A stretch of 64,000 nt of DNA from positions 40,564 to 104,563 of IMG/VR virus record IMGVR_UViG_3300047440_000809, one strand, 5' to 3'. Numbering within the stretch: the first letter of the stretch is position 1; every line of letters begins with the position of its first letter. Source of the DNA: a virus. A program made the position numbers and the translations under genes. Of this stretch, positions 40,828 through 48,872 are shown piece after piece. The notes beneath the pieces are model-generated. The model searched no databases. It worked only from the letters and a program-made list of their open reading frames with translations, and had not been told where the DNA came from.

Positions 40828-41412
40828 ATGAAGAACCTCTGGAACAGCAAGGCCGCGCACGTGCTCATCCTGGTCGCTTCGGTCGCTGTCGGTGCGCTGC
40901 TGTCGCTCCAGCACGATCACCCGGCGTTCCATGCACACCTCATCGCGAACGCGCTCGTCGCGGTCTACGCGCTGGAGAAGATCCTCACGGACAAGCCCAC
41001 CACGGTGGCCGGCGCAGTCAAGGACGTGCTCGACAAGGCGCCTCCAGCGGCCGTGCTCCTGCTTGCCATGCTGCTGCCGCTCTCGGGTTGCCCGAAGCCG
41101 GTCCCGGGCCCGAACACGCCTGACGCGGCTGACGCGGCCGCAGGGCCCACGGCCGGTGGAGCCTTCAGCGCGTGCACCACGGACGCCATCAAGACTACCG
41201 CCCAGGGACTGCTCGGGAAGGTCGCCAACGCGCTCGCCACGGGCGACTACGTGACACAGCTCGCCCAGCTCGGAATCGACTTCGGCACGGCCGAGGTCAA
41301 GTGCGCCGTGCAGCTCGCCGTCGATTCGCTGCACCGGAAGGCGTCGGCCGACCCACTCGCCGGAACGCAGCTGTCGCACGGGAACGCCTGGCTCAAGATG
41401 CAGGGCCTGTGA
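40828..41412 (+). CDS. TM protein with internal lipobox-like segment
   Basis: 194 aa. N-terminal TM (about 10-28), a second hydrophobic stretch at 37-50, then VLLLAMLLPLSGC at about 75-87, which reads as a complete lipoprotein signal preceded by an in-frame GTG (VLDKAPP). The C-terminal 100 residues are soluble with two more Cys. It may be one membrane protein, or encode a nested lipoprotein from the internal start. TGATG-like junction with the next gene. Confidence 0.55.
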   Translation: MKNLWNSKAAHVLILVASVAVGALLSLQHDHPAFHAHLIANALVAVYALEKILTDKPTTVAGAVKDVLDKAPPAAVLLLAMLLPLSGCPKPVPGPNTPDAADAAAGPTAGGAFSACTTDAIKTTAQGLLGKVANALATGDYVTQLAQLGIDFGTAEVKCAVQLAVDSLHRKASADPLAGTQLSHGNAWLKMQGL

Positions 41413-42107
41413 TGCAGATCGGGGTCGTCAACAAGTCGTCGACGCTCAGCGCGACCGCCCTGGCGTTCATCGTTGACGCCTGGGATCGCCAGGCCAAGGA
41501 GTTCGCCGACGACTGGGGCGTGCCCTACACCCCAGTCGTCCTCTACGACACCGAGAACGGCCTGCCGACCGACACGGGCGAGGTGCGCCTCCTGACCATC
41601 CAGGACGTGCTCGACGCGCCAGACGCACTGGGGTACCACGACGACGTACTGGGCGTCATCTTCGCGCGCATCCTCGCCGATAACAACGCCGAGGCGGGGC
41701 CGCACGAGGTCTGCGAGGAGGAAGGCGACCCCACGTGCGACCTCTGGATGCCGATGGGTGACGGCCGCGAGGTGGCGAAAGAGAGCTGTGATCCGGTAGA
41801 GGGCGACAGCTACGACCAGGAGGCCACGGTCGGCGACGAGACCCGCCAGGTGCCCGTCTCGAACTACGTGCTGCCGTCCTGGTTCGACCCGAACGGCAAG
41901 GCGCCGTACGACAAGAAGGGGCTGCTCAAAGCGCCGCTGACCATGACCCCCGGCGGGTACATGATCGTGCGCGACGCGGCGGGCGATGTGGAGGACGTGT
42001 TCGCACAGAACCGCCGTGTGGAGCCCGGGGGCGAGGAAGGCCGACTGATGGCGGAGCGGAAGAAGGCGCGGCCGGACTCGCGCCTGGCACGCCGGCTACG
42101 TGGTTAG
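41412..42107 (+). CDS. putative HExxE-type metallopeptidase-like protein
   Basis: 231 aa. A GPHEVCEEEGDP segment and then SCDPVEGDSY, PVSNYVLPSWFD and MTPGGYMIV follow the order I know from a phage family with SHE..E..DP, CDPVE, SNFV.P.WF and GGY. The histidine-glutamate motif suggests a zinc site. Role in the virus unknown. Confidence 0.5.
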   Translation: MQIGVVNKSSTLSATALAFIVDAWDRQAKEFADDWGVPYTPVVLYDTENGLPTDTGEVRLLTIQDVLDAPDALGYHDDVLGVIFARILADNNAEAGPHEVCEEEGDPTCDLWMPMGDGREVAKESCDPVEGDSYDQEATVGDETRQVPVSNYVLPSWFDPNGKAPYDKKGLLKAPLTMTPGGYMIVRDAAGDVEDVFAQNRRVEPGGEEGRLMAERKKARPDSRLARRLRG

Positions 42108-42115
42108 GGCGACCT

Positions 42116-42292
42116 TCAGTTCGCCTGCATCCGCCCCACCGCCAGCAGGTACTCCTCGATCGACAGCTTCTTGAACGTCTCGCACGGAGGGTGCGTGTGA
42201 AAGAGCTGTGGCGGGGTCTCCGTCGCGATCACGCTCTGCTTGCAGAAGGGGCATTCGAACTGGACGCCTTCGCCGGTCTTTACCCGTTCCAC
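42116..42292 (-). CDS. small zinc-binding protein
   Basis: 58 aa, GTG start 7 nt after a TACAAT -10. CPFCKQSV then HTHPPCETF and EYLLAVGRM; a Cys-pair/His/Cys pattern common in short bacterial proteins of unknown function. Confidence 0.6.
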   Translation of the reverse strand: MERVKTGEGVQFECPFCKQSVIATETPPQLFHTHPPCETFKKLSIEEYLLAVGRMQAN

Positions 42293-42299
42293 ACCGACG

Positions 42300-42328
42300 A
42301 TTGTACCGCCGTCACGCCGAGCCCCGAA
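42300..42328 (-). promoter_or_regulatory. promoter, leaderless type
   Basis: Minus strand TTCGGG, 17 bp, TACAAT, 7 nt, GTG of the 42116-42292 gene. It lies inside the end of the upstream gene. Confidence 0.55.
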
Positions 42329-42521
42329 GTGCGCGGGTGAACACCCCGGGGATGTTCACGTGTTCGTAGATCCAGTCGAGGCACGCGTCCTCCAGCTCCT
42401 TGGCTGACCACGTGCCCATCCCGATCGTGGCGAGCACCTCGGCGATCCCCGTCCACTCGCCACCAGAGCCTCGCAGGCCCGCGGCGTAGGCGACGACGTG
42501 CTCGGGGATCGGCGCGCTCAT
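42312..42521 (-). CDS. hypothetical protein
   Basis: 69 aa, helical, single Cys, ending RALRGSA. Its ATG overlaps the KGG gene's stop. Function unknown. Confidence 0.5.
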   Translation of the reverse strand: MSAPIPEHVVAYAAGLRGSGGEWTGIAEVLATIGMGTWSAKELEDACLDWIYEHVNIPGVFTRALRGSA

Positions 42522-42691
42522 GGGGTCTTGCGCCTGTTCTTTCCCGAGGCCGCACCGCCCTTGCGTCCGGCCGCGCGGGCTTCTTCCGCGTCGAACTCGT
42601 GTGCGGTGCCCTTCACGTGCGCCGCCTTGCCACCCTTCGAGCTGATCTCGCGGCGGCGCTCGGGCGTCAGCGCACCGAACCCACGCGGCAT
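42518..42691 (-). CDS. KGG-repeat stress-type small protein
   Basis: 57 aa. ISSKGGKAAHVKG and EEARAAGRKGGAASG are two copies of the GG-K motif found in Con-10/YciG-like stress proteins, with the connecting GTAHEFDAEEA. Such proteins bind nothing known; in phages their role is unclear. TGATG-coupled to its neighbour. Confidence 0.65.
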   Translation of the reverse strand: MPRGFGALTPERRREISSKGGKAAHVKGTAHEFDAEEARAAGRKGGAASGKNRRKTP

Positions 42692-42945
42692 CAGAGGGCC
42701 ACCATCATCACTTCGACGACGGCCACGTCGCCATCGAGCGCCTTGTACTCGACGGCCACGTAGTCCTTCTCGGCGCCGTCCTCGTCGTTGTCCTCGACCT
42801 TGAGGTGTTCGAGCGCGCGCTTGCGCAGGCGGGCGATGACAGCGAACGCCTGGCGAACCTCCTCGGGGTTGTCGATGGGGATGCGCATCTCGGCGTGCTG
42901 CACGAAGTTCTCGTTGCTGATCTCGCGCACGGTGATTTCAGGCAT
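42691..42945 (-). CDS. hypothetical protein
   Basis: 84 aa. Beta start (ITVREISNENFVQHAEMRI), helical middle with basic residues, beta end (VAVEYKALDGDVAVVEV). The ATG is 6 nt past an AAGCTT -10 candidate. Confidence 0.55.
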   Translation of the reverse strand: MPEITVREISNENFVQHAEMRIPIDNPEEVRQAFAVIARLRKRALEHLKVEDNDEDGAEKDYVAVEYKALDGDVAVVEVMMVAL

Positions 42946-42951
42946 GACGAG

Positions 42952-42981
42952 AAGCTTGCCAGCTTGTTGGCAGGTGGTCAA
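42952..42981 (-). promoter_or_regulatory. promoter, leaderless type
   Basis: Minus strand TTGACC, 18 bp, AAGCTT, 6 nt, ATG of the 42691-42945 gene. The -10 is weak. Confidence 0.4.
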
Positions 42982-43433
42982 CGGCGGAAGCGCCGGCTGC
43001 CGGTGTACGTCGTCACTGTCGTCGTCCGCGTTGTGCCGGGGAGATTGCCGAGGGTCTTCTCGAAGTCCTGGATGATCTTTTCGGCATTGCCCATGAGGGC
43101 GTCGAACGACTTCTTGAACTCCGCCGACTCATTCTGCTCGGCGGTTTTGTGCATGCTGATCCCGTGACCCGGCGCGAGCGCCTCGGCGGCGTGCATGGCA
43201 CGGAGAGCGCGACGATGCGGCGGCCACCATCGGTGCAGGATCCCGCAGGACCACACGACGCCTTCATCCTCTGCGTGCAACACGAACGTGGGGCCACCGA
43301 CACGACCGTAGCCGAGCACGTAGCCTGCGAAGGCGAACCGGCCAGCGTCGAGGTGTTTGACGACGACTCCGAACCACGTGCGCGCGTCGGTGAACAAGGC
43401 AGTGATGCGCGTGCCGATCGGCGGGAGAGCCAT
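42978..43433 (-). CDS. DEG-W-RGW family member, extended
   Basis: 151 aa. N-terminal 90 residues follow the family: PIGTRITALFTDART..FGVVV, then a Gly-rich strand, then HAEDEGVVWSCGILHRWW and a helix with RALRAMHAAEALA. The remaining 60 residues form an added charged helix. ATGA-coupled to the next copy. Confidence 0.6.
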   Translation of the reverse strand: MALPPIGTRITALFTDARTWFGVVVKHLDAGRFAFAGYVLGYGRVGGPTFVLHAEDEGVVWSCGILHRWWPPHRRALRAMHAAEALAPGHGISMHKTAEQNESAEFKKSFDALMGNAEKIIQDFEKTLGNLPGTTRTTTVTTYTGSRRFRR

Positions 43434-43798
43434 CAGCGCTTCGTGCCTGTAGAGAAGCCGCCGATAAAGGGGACGCCGCCGCTGACCATGGAGCCGACGT
43501 AAGACGTCATCGGGTTCGGATACATGCTTGCAGTCACGGCAGAACCAGGGCTCTGTGTGGCAGGAGCCGACACGATCAGCGCATACGCGGCCTGCGCCGC
43601 CTTCGCCTCGTCAGAGCCGAGCAGGTGATGCCCACGCAGCCACATGGCGCCCTCGTCTTCGTGCTTCAGCAGCGAGCCACCGAAGTCGATCGTGGAGAAG
43701 CCTTGCCGGTTCACCGTCTCGACGACTTCGAGAACCACGCTGTTCGGCAAGATCCGTGTGATCGGATCGTCGACGGTTACGCGCTTGGGCGCGCTCAC
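43433..43798 (-). CDS. DEG-W-RGW family member, extended
   Basis: 121 aa, GTG start overlapping the wbpA-like stop. DDPITRILPNSVVL, then LLKHEDEGAMWLRGHHLLG, then a helix AKAAQAAYALIV; a 35-residue Pro/Ser/Gly tail follows. Divergent but with the full signature. Confidence 0.6.
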   Translation of the reverse strand: MSAPKRVTVDDPITRILPNSVVLEVVETVNRQGFSTIDFGGSLLKHEDEGAMWLRGHHLLGSDEAKAAQAAYALIVSAPATQSPGSAVTASMYPNPMTSYVGSMVSGGVPFIGGFSTGTKR

Positions 43799-45030
43799 AG
43801 CGTCACCGTCCGGGGCCCGCGGGCTACGTCCTGGCAGTCGACGATCGCCTGGGCGTGCTCGGCCAAGTACGCATAGTCGACATCGGTGTGGGCCGTCACG
43901 ATGACCACGCAGTCGTACTCGGCCACGGCGTCGAACTCCACGCTTGTCATCCCCGCGAACTGGAACACGCGATGGTCGTAGTAGCGCACGTGTGCATGCT
44001 GCTTCCGTAGCAACTCCAGAATCGTCAGTGCCGGCGACTCGCGCACGTCGTCGACGTCGGGCTTGTAGGCGACACCCATAAGCAGCACCTTGGAACCGTT
44101 CAGGGGCTTGCGTCGTGCATTCAAGACCTCCGCCACGCGCGACACCACGAACGCGGGCATCTCCCGATTGACCTCGTCGGCGAGCGCGATGAAGCGCGAC
44201 GTGTAGTGGAGCGTCTTGAGCTTCCACGCCAGGTAGAGCGGGTCGACCGGGATGCAGTGGCCCCCGAGCCCTGGGCCCGGGTAGAAGGGCATGAACCCGT
44301 AGGGCTTGGTGGCGGCCGCACGGATGACCTCCCAGACGTTGAGCCCGAGGCGATGGCACATGAGAGCCGTCTCGTTGACGAGCCCGATGTTCACGGCGCG
44401 GAACGTGTTCTCCAGGAGCTTGACCATCTCGGCCGCGTCGGTGGACGACATCGGCACCACGTAGTCGACGAATGTCGCGTAGAGCTTGATGGCCATCGTC
44501 ATACTTGCCGGCGACGCTCCCCCGAGCACCTTGGGCGTGTTCCGCACGCCGTAGGTCTTGTTGCCTGGGTCGGTGCGCTCGGGCGAGAAGGCCACGAAGA
44601 CGTCGCGGTCGAGAACGAACCCAGCGGCTTCGAGCTTGGGCACGAGCACCTCGCGCGTGAAGCCGGGGAAGGTGGTGCTCTCCAGGACAACGAGGCAGGG
44701 CGCGCGCATGTGGGCGACGACCGTGTCGAGCGCGGCGATGATGTAGGAGTTGTCCGGGTCGCGCGTCTTGGACAGCGGCGTAGGCACGCAGATGATGATG
44801 GCGTCCGCGTCGGCGAGGATGGCCGGATCGGTGCTCGCTTGAACCATGCCGCTGCCGGCGCTCAAGTCGACGCCCGGGATGTACGAGCGTCCGTAGTTGA
44901 TCTCGTCGACCTTATCCCGGTCCGTGTCGAGCACGAGCGTGGTGTGCCCTGCGTTTGCAATCTCGACGGCCAGCGGGAGCCCCACGTAGCCCGCACCGAT
45001 GACCACGACCGTGGCGACGTCGTTGGTCAT
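43795..45030 (-). CDS. wbpA: WbpA-like UDP-GlcNAc 6-dehydrogenase
   Basis: 411 aa. NAD-binding GAGYVG at residues 12-17, LESTTFPGFT at 116-125, AEMVKLLENTFR at about 200-211, and GPGLGGHCIPVDP with the catalytic Cys near 259, all hallmarks of the UDP-glucose/UDP-GlcNAc dehydrogenase family. The presence of WbpB, E and D homologues favours UDP-GlcNAc to UDP-GlcNAcA, the first step of that pathway. Flanked on both sides by small DEG-W-RGW paralogues. Confidence 0.8.
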   Translation of the reverse strand: MTNDVATVVVIGAGYVGLPLAVEIANAGHTTLVLDTDRDKVDEINYGRSYIPGVDLSAGSGMVQASTDPAILADADAIIICVPTPLSKTRDPDNSYIIAALDTVVAHMRAPCLVVLESTTFPGFTREVLVPKLEAAGFVLDRDVFVAFSPERTDPGNKTYGVRNTPKVLGGASPASMTMAIKLYATFVDYVVPMSSTDAAEMVKLLENTFRAVNIGLVNETALMCHRLGLNVWEVIRAAATKPYGFMPFYPGPGLGGHCIPVDPLYLAWKLKTLHYTSRFIALADEVNREMPAFVVSRVAEVLNARRKPLNGSKVLLMGVAYKPDVDDVRESPALTILELLRKQHAHVRYYDHRVFQFAGMTSVEFDAVAEYDCVVIVTAHTDVDYAYLAEHAQAIVDCQDVARGPRTVTL

Positions 45031-45299
45031 CTGGTCACGAGCGCTCGCGCGACCAGTAACGCCTGGACGGCTTCGGAGGCATCGTCGTGCCAGCCGCGCG
45101 TCCACGTGATGCCCTCGTCATCGACAAGGACGGTCTCGCTGTAGACGGCGCCGTTGTACCACCGGAAGATCGTGCCGGATCGAATCGGATTTCTCGTGGC
45201 CCACCCGTCTACGGTAGCCCGATGCACGTGCCCCGCGGCGCTCACGACGGTGACGTACGGCCAGTCCGTGCGCTCGTACGTCACCGCCGCGGTTGACAT
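45027..45299 (-). CDS. DEG-W-RGW family member (archetype)
   Basis: 90 aa with the clearest signature: a strand-rich first half, FRWYNG, then LVDDEGITWTRGWHDDASEAVQAL and a helix ending VARALV. No Cys or catalytic residue is conserved across copies, suggesting a binding rather than enzymatic role. Confidence 0.65.
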   Translation of the reverse strand: MSTAAVTYERTDWPYVTVVSAAGHVHRATVDGWATRNPIRSGTIFRWYNGAVYSETVLVDDEGITWTRGWHDDASEAVQALLVARALVTR

Positions 45300-45303
45300 C
45301 AGC

Positions 45304-45450
45304 TCAGCGCCCCAGCAGCCGCCGGTTGTGGTTGGGGCAGTAGCTCCCGCACAGCCCGCCGGCCTTGACGTGGGTTCGAACGCGGAAGCGGCCGGGGGGA
45401 ATCGTGTCCCAGGTCTCTCGTGCCTTTCGGATCGTGGTGCTGACTCTCAT
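45304..45450 (-). CDS. small basic Cys protein
   Basis: 48 aa. RVSTTIRKARETWD helix, then GGLCGSYCPNHNRR, a probable zinc knuckle. ATGA overlap with the upstream copy of the small-barrel family. Confidence 0.5.
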   Translation of the reverse strand: MRVSTTIRKARETWDTIPPGRFRVRTHVKAGGLCGSYCPNHNRRLLGR

Positions 45451-45701
45451 GTCGGTTCTCCTTGTTGGGTGTTGGTTTCGAGTAAGGTGTTCGCGATGAT
45501 CAGCGCACGCAGCTCCTCACTATCCTTGCCGTGGAAGCCCCGAATCCAGTACATGCCTTCGTCGTCGGGGCTCAGGCGCCAGCCGCCGGGGAACGCCTCT
45601 ATCACACCGTCCTTGTCGATCGCGCGTACGCGCCCGCGCGCTATGAACATACCGTCCAGCAGCACCGTGATGTCATCGCCGACGATGAGGGGCGTGCTCA
45701 C
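45447..45701 (-). CDS. DEG-W-RGW family member
   Basis: 84 aa, GTG start. VGDDITVLLDG..IARGRVRAID, then SPDDEGMYWIRGFHGKDSE and helix ELRALIIANTLL. Full-length, close to consensus. Confidence 0.65.
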   Translation of the reverse strand: MSTPLIVGDDITVLLDGMFIARGRVRAIDKDGVIEAFPGGWRLSPDDEGMYWIRGFHGKDSEELRALIIANTLLETNTQQGEPT

Positions 45702-45946
45702 GCAGCCCCTCCTACCAGCGCGTGCGCGGCGAGCAATGCTCTGGCCTCGGGTGCGTCAGGCTCGTGGTGATCGCGAATCCAGTGCGTGCCTTCGTCGCGC
45801 AGCACGAGTTCGCCGTACGTGCCGGTGCCGCCCCGCCAACGGAAGCATCCAGGTTCGTGCCACTGGTACACGTTCGCTCGACGCAAGTGCCCACCTACAA
45901 CAATCGTGATGGCGTTGCCGAGCCGGAGTTGTCGCCGGCTCCTCAC
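45698..45946 (-). CDS. DEG-W-RGW family member
   Basis: 82 aa, GTG start. LGNAITIVVGGHLRRANV, CFRWRG, then LVLRDEGTHWIRDHH and PEARALLAAHALV. Full-length; coupled by GTGA overlaps on both sides. Confidence 0.65.
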   Translation of the reverse strand: MRSRRQLRLGNAITIVVGGHLRRANVYQWHEPGCFRWRGGTGTYGELVLRDEGTHWIRDHHEPDAPEARALLAAHALVGGAA

Positions 45947-46377
45947 TTCCCTGCTCCGTGGAACGTGTCGCTGCGCCCCTGGTAGACATCGGCCAGCGCG
46001 GTGAACCCCGCTTCGCGCTTCACCGACTCCGCCTCGGACATGCCCAGCCCACGTCGAATGAAGTGACGGGCGAGCCCGGCCTTCGACATCTCGCGACGGG
46101 CAGCGCCAATCACCAGCAGCGCGATTGTGGCGGCGTCGAGGCTGAGCCCGGCGAGCCCGCTGGAGATGACGTTCTCGGTCTCTTCGAGGTGATTCGCCTG
46201 CGCCGCGGTGGCGCCGAGCCCCCGGCGGATGTGGAAGCGCGCCAGCTCGGCGACGTTGCCCTGGGCGTTCGTGGTGGCCTGGTCGCACAGCGCCTGGGCG
46301 ACGTCGCGTTCGAGACGCAGCCCCGTAAGGACGGAACCACCCTTGATGCCCTTGTCGCGGCGCCGGGCGGCGGTCAC
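45943..46377 (-). CDS. hypothetical protein with internal duplication
   Basis: 144 aa, GTG start. Two similar segments occur: LARFHIRRGLGATAAQAN around residue 45 and LARHFIRRGLGMSEAES around residue 103, each after a hydrophobic helix. The repeat suggests a duplicated helical unit. Function unknown. Confidence 0.55.
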   Translation of the reverse strand: MTAARRRDKGIKGGSVLTGLRLERDVAQALCDQATTNAQGNVAELARFHIRRGLGATAAQANHLEETENVISSGLAGLSLDAATIALLVIGAARREMSKAGLARHFIRRGLGMSEAESVKREAGFTALADVYQGRSDTFHGAGK

Positions 46378-46646
46378 GGCAAGAGCACACGCGCCAGGAA
46401 GATGAGCACCAGCCCGAGGACGTTCTTGGTGATGCGGTAGCTCACGAACAGCGCCGGGGGGAACCAGAGCGGCGCCAGGACGATCCGCCAGGGCGTGGCA
46501 ACGAGATGTGCAGCACGGAGGAGGATCAAGACGGCCAAGACGAGCAACCAGACACCGGCGTAGCGGTCGCAGCGATGTCCGGCGGCGAGAACGCGGGCTC
46601 TGCCAGCGTCGATGGAGGACGGGCTCGCTGAGGGCTGTTTTTCCAC
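46374..46646 (-). CDS. two-TM membrane protein
   Basis: 90 aa from a GTG (upstream starts are possible). Polar start, then hydrophobic helices at about 32-50 and 54-72, then another hydrophobic end (VLGLVLIFLARVLLP). First gene of the minus-strand operon that continues to about 43 kb. Confidence 0.5.
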   Translation of the reverse strand: MEKQPSASPSSIDAGRARVLAAGHRCDRYAGVWLLVLAVLILLRAAHLVATPWRIVLAPLWFPPALFVSYRITKNVLGLVLIFLARVLLP

Positions 46647-46701
46647 CGTGAGAATCGTGCCCCAATCCCGTAGTGGCCGCCATCCTGAACATTCGCTCAG
46701 T

Positions 46702-46717
46702 CTTAGCAATTGCTAAG
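46702..46717. promoter_or_regulatory. 16-bp perfect palindrome (operator candidate)
   Basis: CTTAGCAATTGCTAAG in an AT-rich gap between divergent genes, just upstream of the promoter at 46725-46754. A dimeric regulator site is likely. Confidence 0.5.
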
Positions 46718-46724
46718 ATTTATC

Positions 46725-46754
46725 TTGCGCAAAACATATATTCTGCGCTAGGGT
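46725..46754 (+). promoter_or_regulatory. promoter of the 46.8 kb operon
   Basis: TTGCGC, 18 bp, TAGGGT, 9 nt, ATG of the 46764 gene. The spacer is unusually AT-rich for this genome. Confidence 0.6.
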
Positions 46755-46763
46755 GTCCCCAAG

Positions 46764-47099
46764 ATGAGCCAGAAAACGAAGCCGGTCAAGAGGGGCGGAA
46801 ACGATACGGCCTCGGGCGGCCCACCCAGCGCCGACCACGTCTACGGTATCAAGCGCGATCGGGGCCGCACAGGCTTCGGCAGCGGTCTTGTCCCGCCCGC
46901 TGCCGTCAAGCTCACCAAGGCCCAGCTCGACGAGCTGAAGCGCCTGGCGAACGGACCGCAGCACTCGTACGGGAAGGGACGCGTGCGCGTCCACAACAAC
47001 CTGCGCCGCCACGGGCTCGCGATGATCGGGCACTCCGACGGCTTCATGTGTTGGATCACGCAGGCGGGGCGGGACTTCCTCGCGAAGGCGGCGCGATGA
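46764..47099 (+). CDS. possible winged-helix DNA-binding protein
   Basis: 111 aa. Basic disordered N-terminus, then LTKAQLDELKRLANG, VHNNLRRHGLAMI and the strand-like end FMCWITQAGRDFLAKAAR, the layout of a small winged-helix domain ending in ITxxGRxxL. First gene of the operon next to a palindrome, so possibly autoregulatory. Confidence 0.55.
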   Translation: MSQKTKPVKRGGNDTASGGPPSADHVYGIKRDRGRTGFGSGLVPPAAVKLTKAQLDELKRLANGPQHSYGKGRVRVHNNLRRHGLAMIGHSDGFMCWITQAGRDFLAKAAR

Positions 47100-47551
47100 G
47101 CTGCCCCGCGACGTTCATGACTCGGAAGGGCACGGCGCTTCGTTGTCAGTCCTCAGCGACTGGAGGTGCCGAGCACGCTCCCGCGCCTTACTTTCCACAC
47201 GCCAGGCACTACGCCCACTCCGCCGAACACGCCGGCACGGTCGCGTGGGACGGGCTGTGGGGCTATGAGGACCCCCAGCTCCACACGCACGTCGCGACGC
47301 TCTGCACGGCCGCGTGCACGCCAGAGAAGCACATCGGCGGTGCAACGGCACCGGGGCTAGACCCTCCGGCTGATCGTGCCCGCCAGCTCCTACGCGACAC
47401 CATCGACGTCGAGGACAAGGCCGTGGTCGAGGGCGCCGCCATGCTCGCCGCCGGGCACGGCGTACGGTTCGTCTTCACGGTGCGGAACGGTGTGCACGTG
47501 GACGTGCGGGCGGAGCGCGTCGACTACGACGCGAAGGGAAGGATTCGATGA
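47096..47551 (+). CDS. hypothetical Cys/His protein
   Basis: 151 aa, ATGA overlap. His-rich middle (HARHYAHSAEHAG, LHTHVATLC), several Cys and a beta-rich C-terminus. Possibly metal-binding. Function unknown. Confidence 0.5.
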   Translation: MSCPATFMTRKGTALRCQSSATGGAEHAPAPYFPHARHYAHSAEHAGTVAWDGLWGYEDPQLHTHVATLCTAACTPEKHIGGATAPGLDPPADRARQLLRDTIDVEDKAVVEGAAMLAAGHGVRFVFTVRNGVHVDVRAERVDYDAKGRIR

Positions 47552-47814
47552 AGACCATCTACAAGTACGCAGCACCGATCGACGACGATCTGACCATCAT
47601 GATGCCCGCAGCCGCCGAGGTGCTCTGCGTGCAGCTACAAGGTGCCGGTCCGCAAATCTGGGCGCTGGTCGACCCGAGCGCGCCTCACGAGTTGCGGCGC
47701 TTTCACTGGCGTGGCACCGGGCATCCCGCCGATGGGCTCGGCCGCTACGTCGGCACGGTGCAGGGGGCAGGCGGCGCGCTCATCTTCCATCTGTTCGAGA
47801 GGAGAATCGGATGA
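47548..47814 (+). CDS. conserved small protein (DUF7352-like)
   Basis: 88 aa. IYKYAAPIDDDLTIMMP, VLCVQLQG, ALVDPSAPHELRRF, GTGHPADG, YVGTVQ and FHLFE follow the order of a small family I recall as DUF7352, common in phages and bacteria. No function is known for it. Confidence 0.6.
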   Translation: MKTIYKYAAPIDDDLTIMMPAAAEVLCVQLQGAGPQIWALVDPSAPHELRRFHWRGTGHPADGLGRYVGTVQGAGGALIFHLFERRIG

Positions 47815-48074
47815 CCTCGCCCTCCAAATACTTTGCGCCGCAGGCGCCGGTGTCCGAAGACGAAGACGTCACCATCGAAGCACTCCAGCGCGCTGGCATC
47901 GTCAGCAGCGCCCCGACGCTTGCCAAGCCCGCTGGCAGCTCCCCCGCCCTGCGCATCGCCTGCCCGGTGTGCGCCGCGCCGCCCGGCGCCTACTGCATGA
48001 AGGGGCACGGCAAGATCCAGGTGATCGCCCACAAGCGTCGACGCGAGATGGAGGAGGCAACCCGTGGCACGTAA
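47811..48074 (+). CDS. zinc-finger protein (CPxC-PGxxC-H type)
   Basis: 87 aa. Acidic linker, then CPVCAAPPGAYCMKGHGK and IAHKRR, matching the short zinc finger CPxC..PGxxC..H..R seen in many actinobacterial and phage proteins. Overlaps the next gene by 11 nt. Confidence 0.6.
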   Translation: MTSPSKYFAPQAPVSEDEDVTIEALQRAGIVSSAPTLAKPAGSSPALRIACPVCAAPPGAYCMKGHGKIQVIAHKRRREMEEATRGT

Positions 48075-48372
48075 GGCCCCGAAGCTCCCCGTCTTCGGCG
48101 CAACAGCCAAGCCGGGGCTCGTCGTCATCGTCGGTGGCGCCGGCTACAACTTCGGCTGCGGGACCTGCGGACGGCGCTGGGATATGCCCTATGGTGGCTA
48201 CGCCGTGGGCTTCGTGAAGGCGGCTGCGAATACGCACACCTGGCGATGCGCTCGGCTGACCCCGCAGGAGCGCCGCAAGCAGAACGCTCGGGATGAGCGT
48301 CGGTGGGCAAAGACGCCGCCCAAGAACGCAACGGTCTACAACATGCCTGACCACCCGGGGCTACGCGAATGA
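48064..48372 (+). CDS. hypothetical Cys protein
   Basis: 102 aa, GTG start. NFGCGTCGRRWDM is a Cys-pair knuckle; the C-terminal part is basic with RRKQNARDERR. ATGA overlap with the next gene. Confidence 0.5.
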   Translation: MARKAPKLPVFGATAKPGLVVIVGGAGYNFGCGTCGRRWDMPYGGYAVGFVKAAANTHTWRCARLTPQERRKQNARDERRWAKTPPKNATVYNMPDHPGLRE

Positions 48373-48872
48373 CGAAGCATCTCGACGTCGCCGGCACCAC
48401 GTACAACGACATCGTCACCTGGCGCTGGGAGCGCTCGCGCATGCGCTGGGTGTCGACCCTGAGCGACGGCACTGAGCTGGTGGTTGCGCTCCAGCGCTTC
48501 GGCCGACGGTCGTTCTGGAACCCGTCGGTCAACGGCAAGGCGCTACCGAACAACGGGTTCCACGATCCCGAGGCGGCACAGCACGCCGCATTCGTAGCGT
48601 GGCAGACCCGCGTTCCGGTGAAGCTTGCCGACATCGCTTCCAAGATCCGCGCGCACCTCAAACGGTTCGAGGCCGACCCCAAGATCAACACCAAGCGCCG
48701 TGGCCTATCTCGCTACTACGGTGCAGGCGCACACGCCAGCGGCGCTCGTGTCGGCATGCGGTACATCGCGTTCCAGGGCGTTACCTACGTGTCCAAGGCC
48801 GACGCACTTCGATACCTGGCGTGGCTCGACGCAGGCAACGTGGGTCGGCACTTCGAGGCGCTGCGCGAATGA
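48369..48872 (+). CDS. hypothetical DNA-associated protein
   Basis: 167 aa. Beta N-terminus (YNDIVTWRWERSRMRWVST), a helical middle, then YYGAGAHASGARVGMRY and a C-terminal helix. Basic, no catalytic motif. Function unknown. Confidence 0.5.
   Translation: MTKHLDVAGTTYNDIVTWRWERSRMRWVSTLSDGTELVVALQRFGRRSFWNPSVNGKALPNNGFHDPEAAQHAAFVAWQTRVPVKLADIASKIRAHLKRFEADPKINTKRRGLSRYYGAGAHASGARVGMRYIAFQGVTYVSKADALRYLAWLDAGNVGRHFEALRE

Noticed and set aside
43433-44359. Long minus-strand frame running into the wbpA-like gene
   Set aside because: The reading frame upstream of the GTG near 43798 overlaps the dehydrogenase in another frame; only the part after the GTG carries the family signature.
44206-45144. 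312-codon open frame antisense to the wbpA-like gene
   Set aside because: Composition is of the shadow type (Glu/Arg/Val/Gly rich) and the other strand encodes a well-recognised dehydrogenase.
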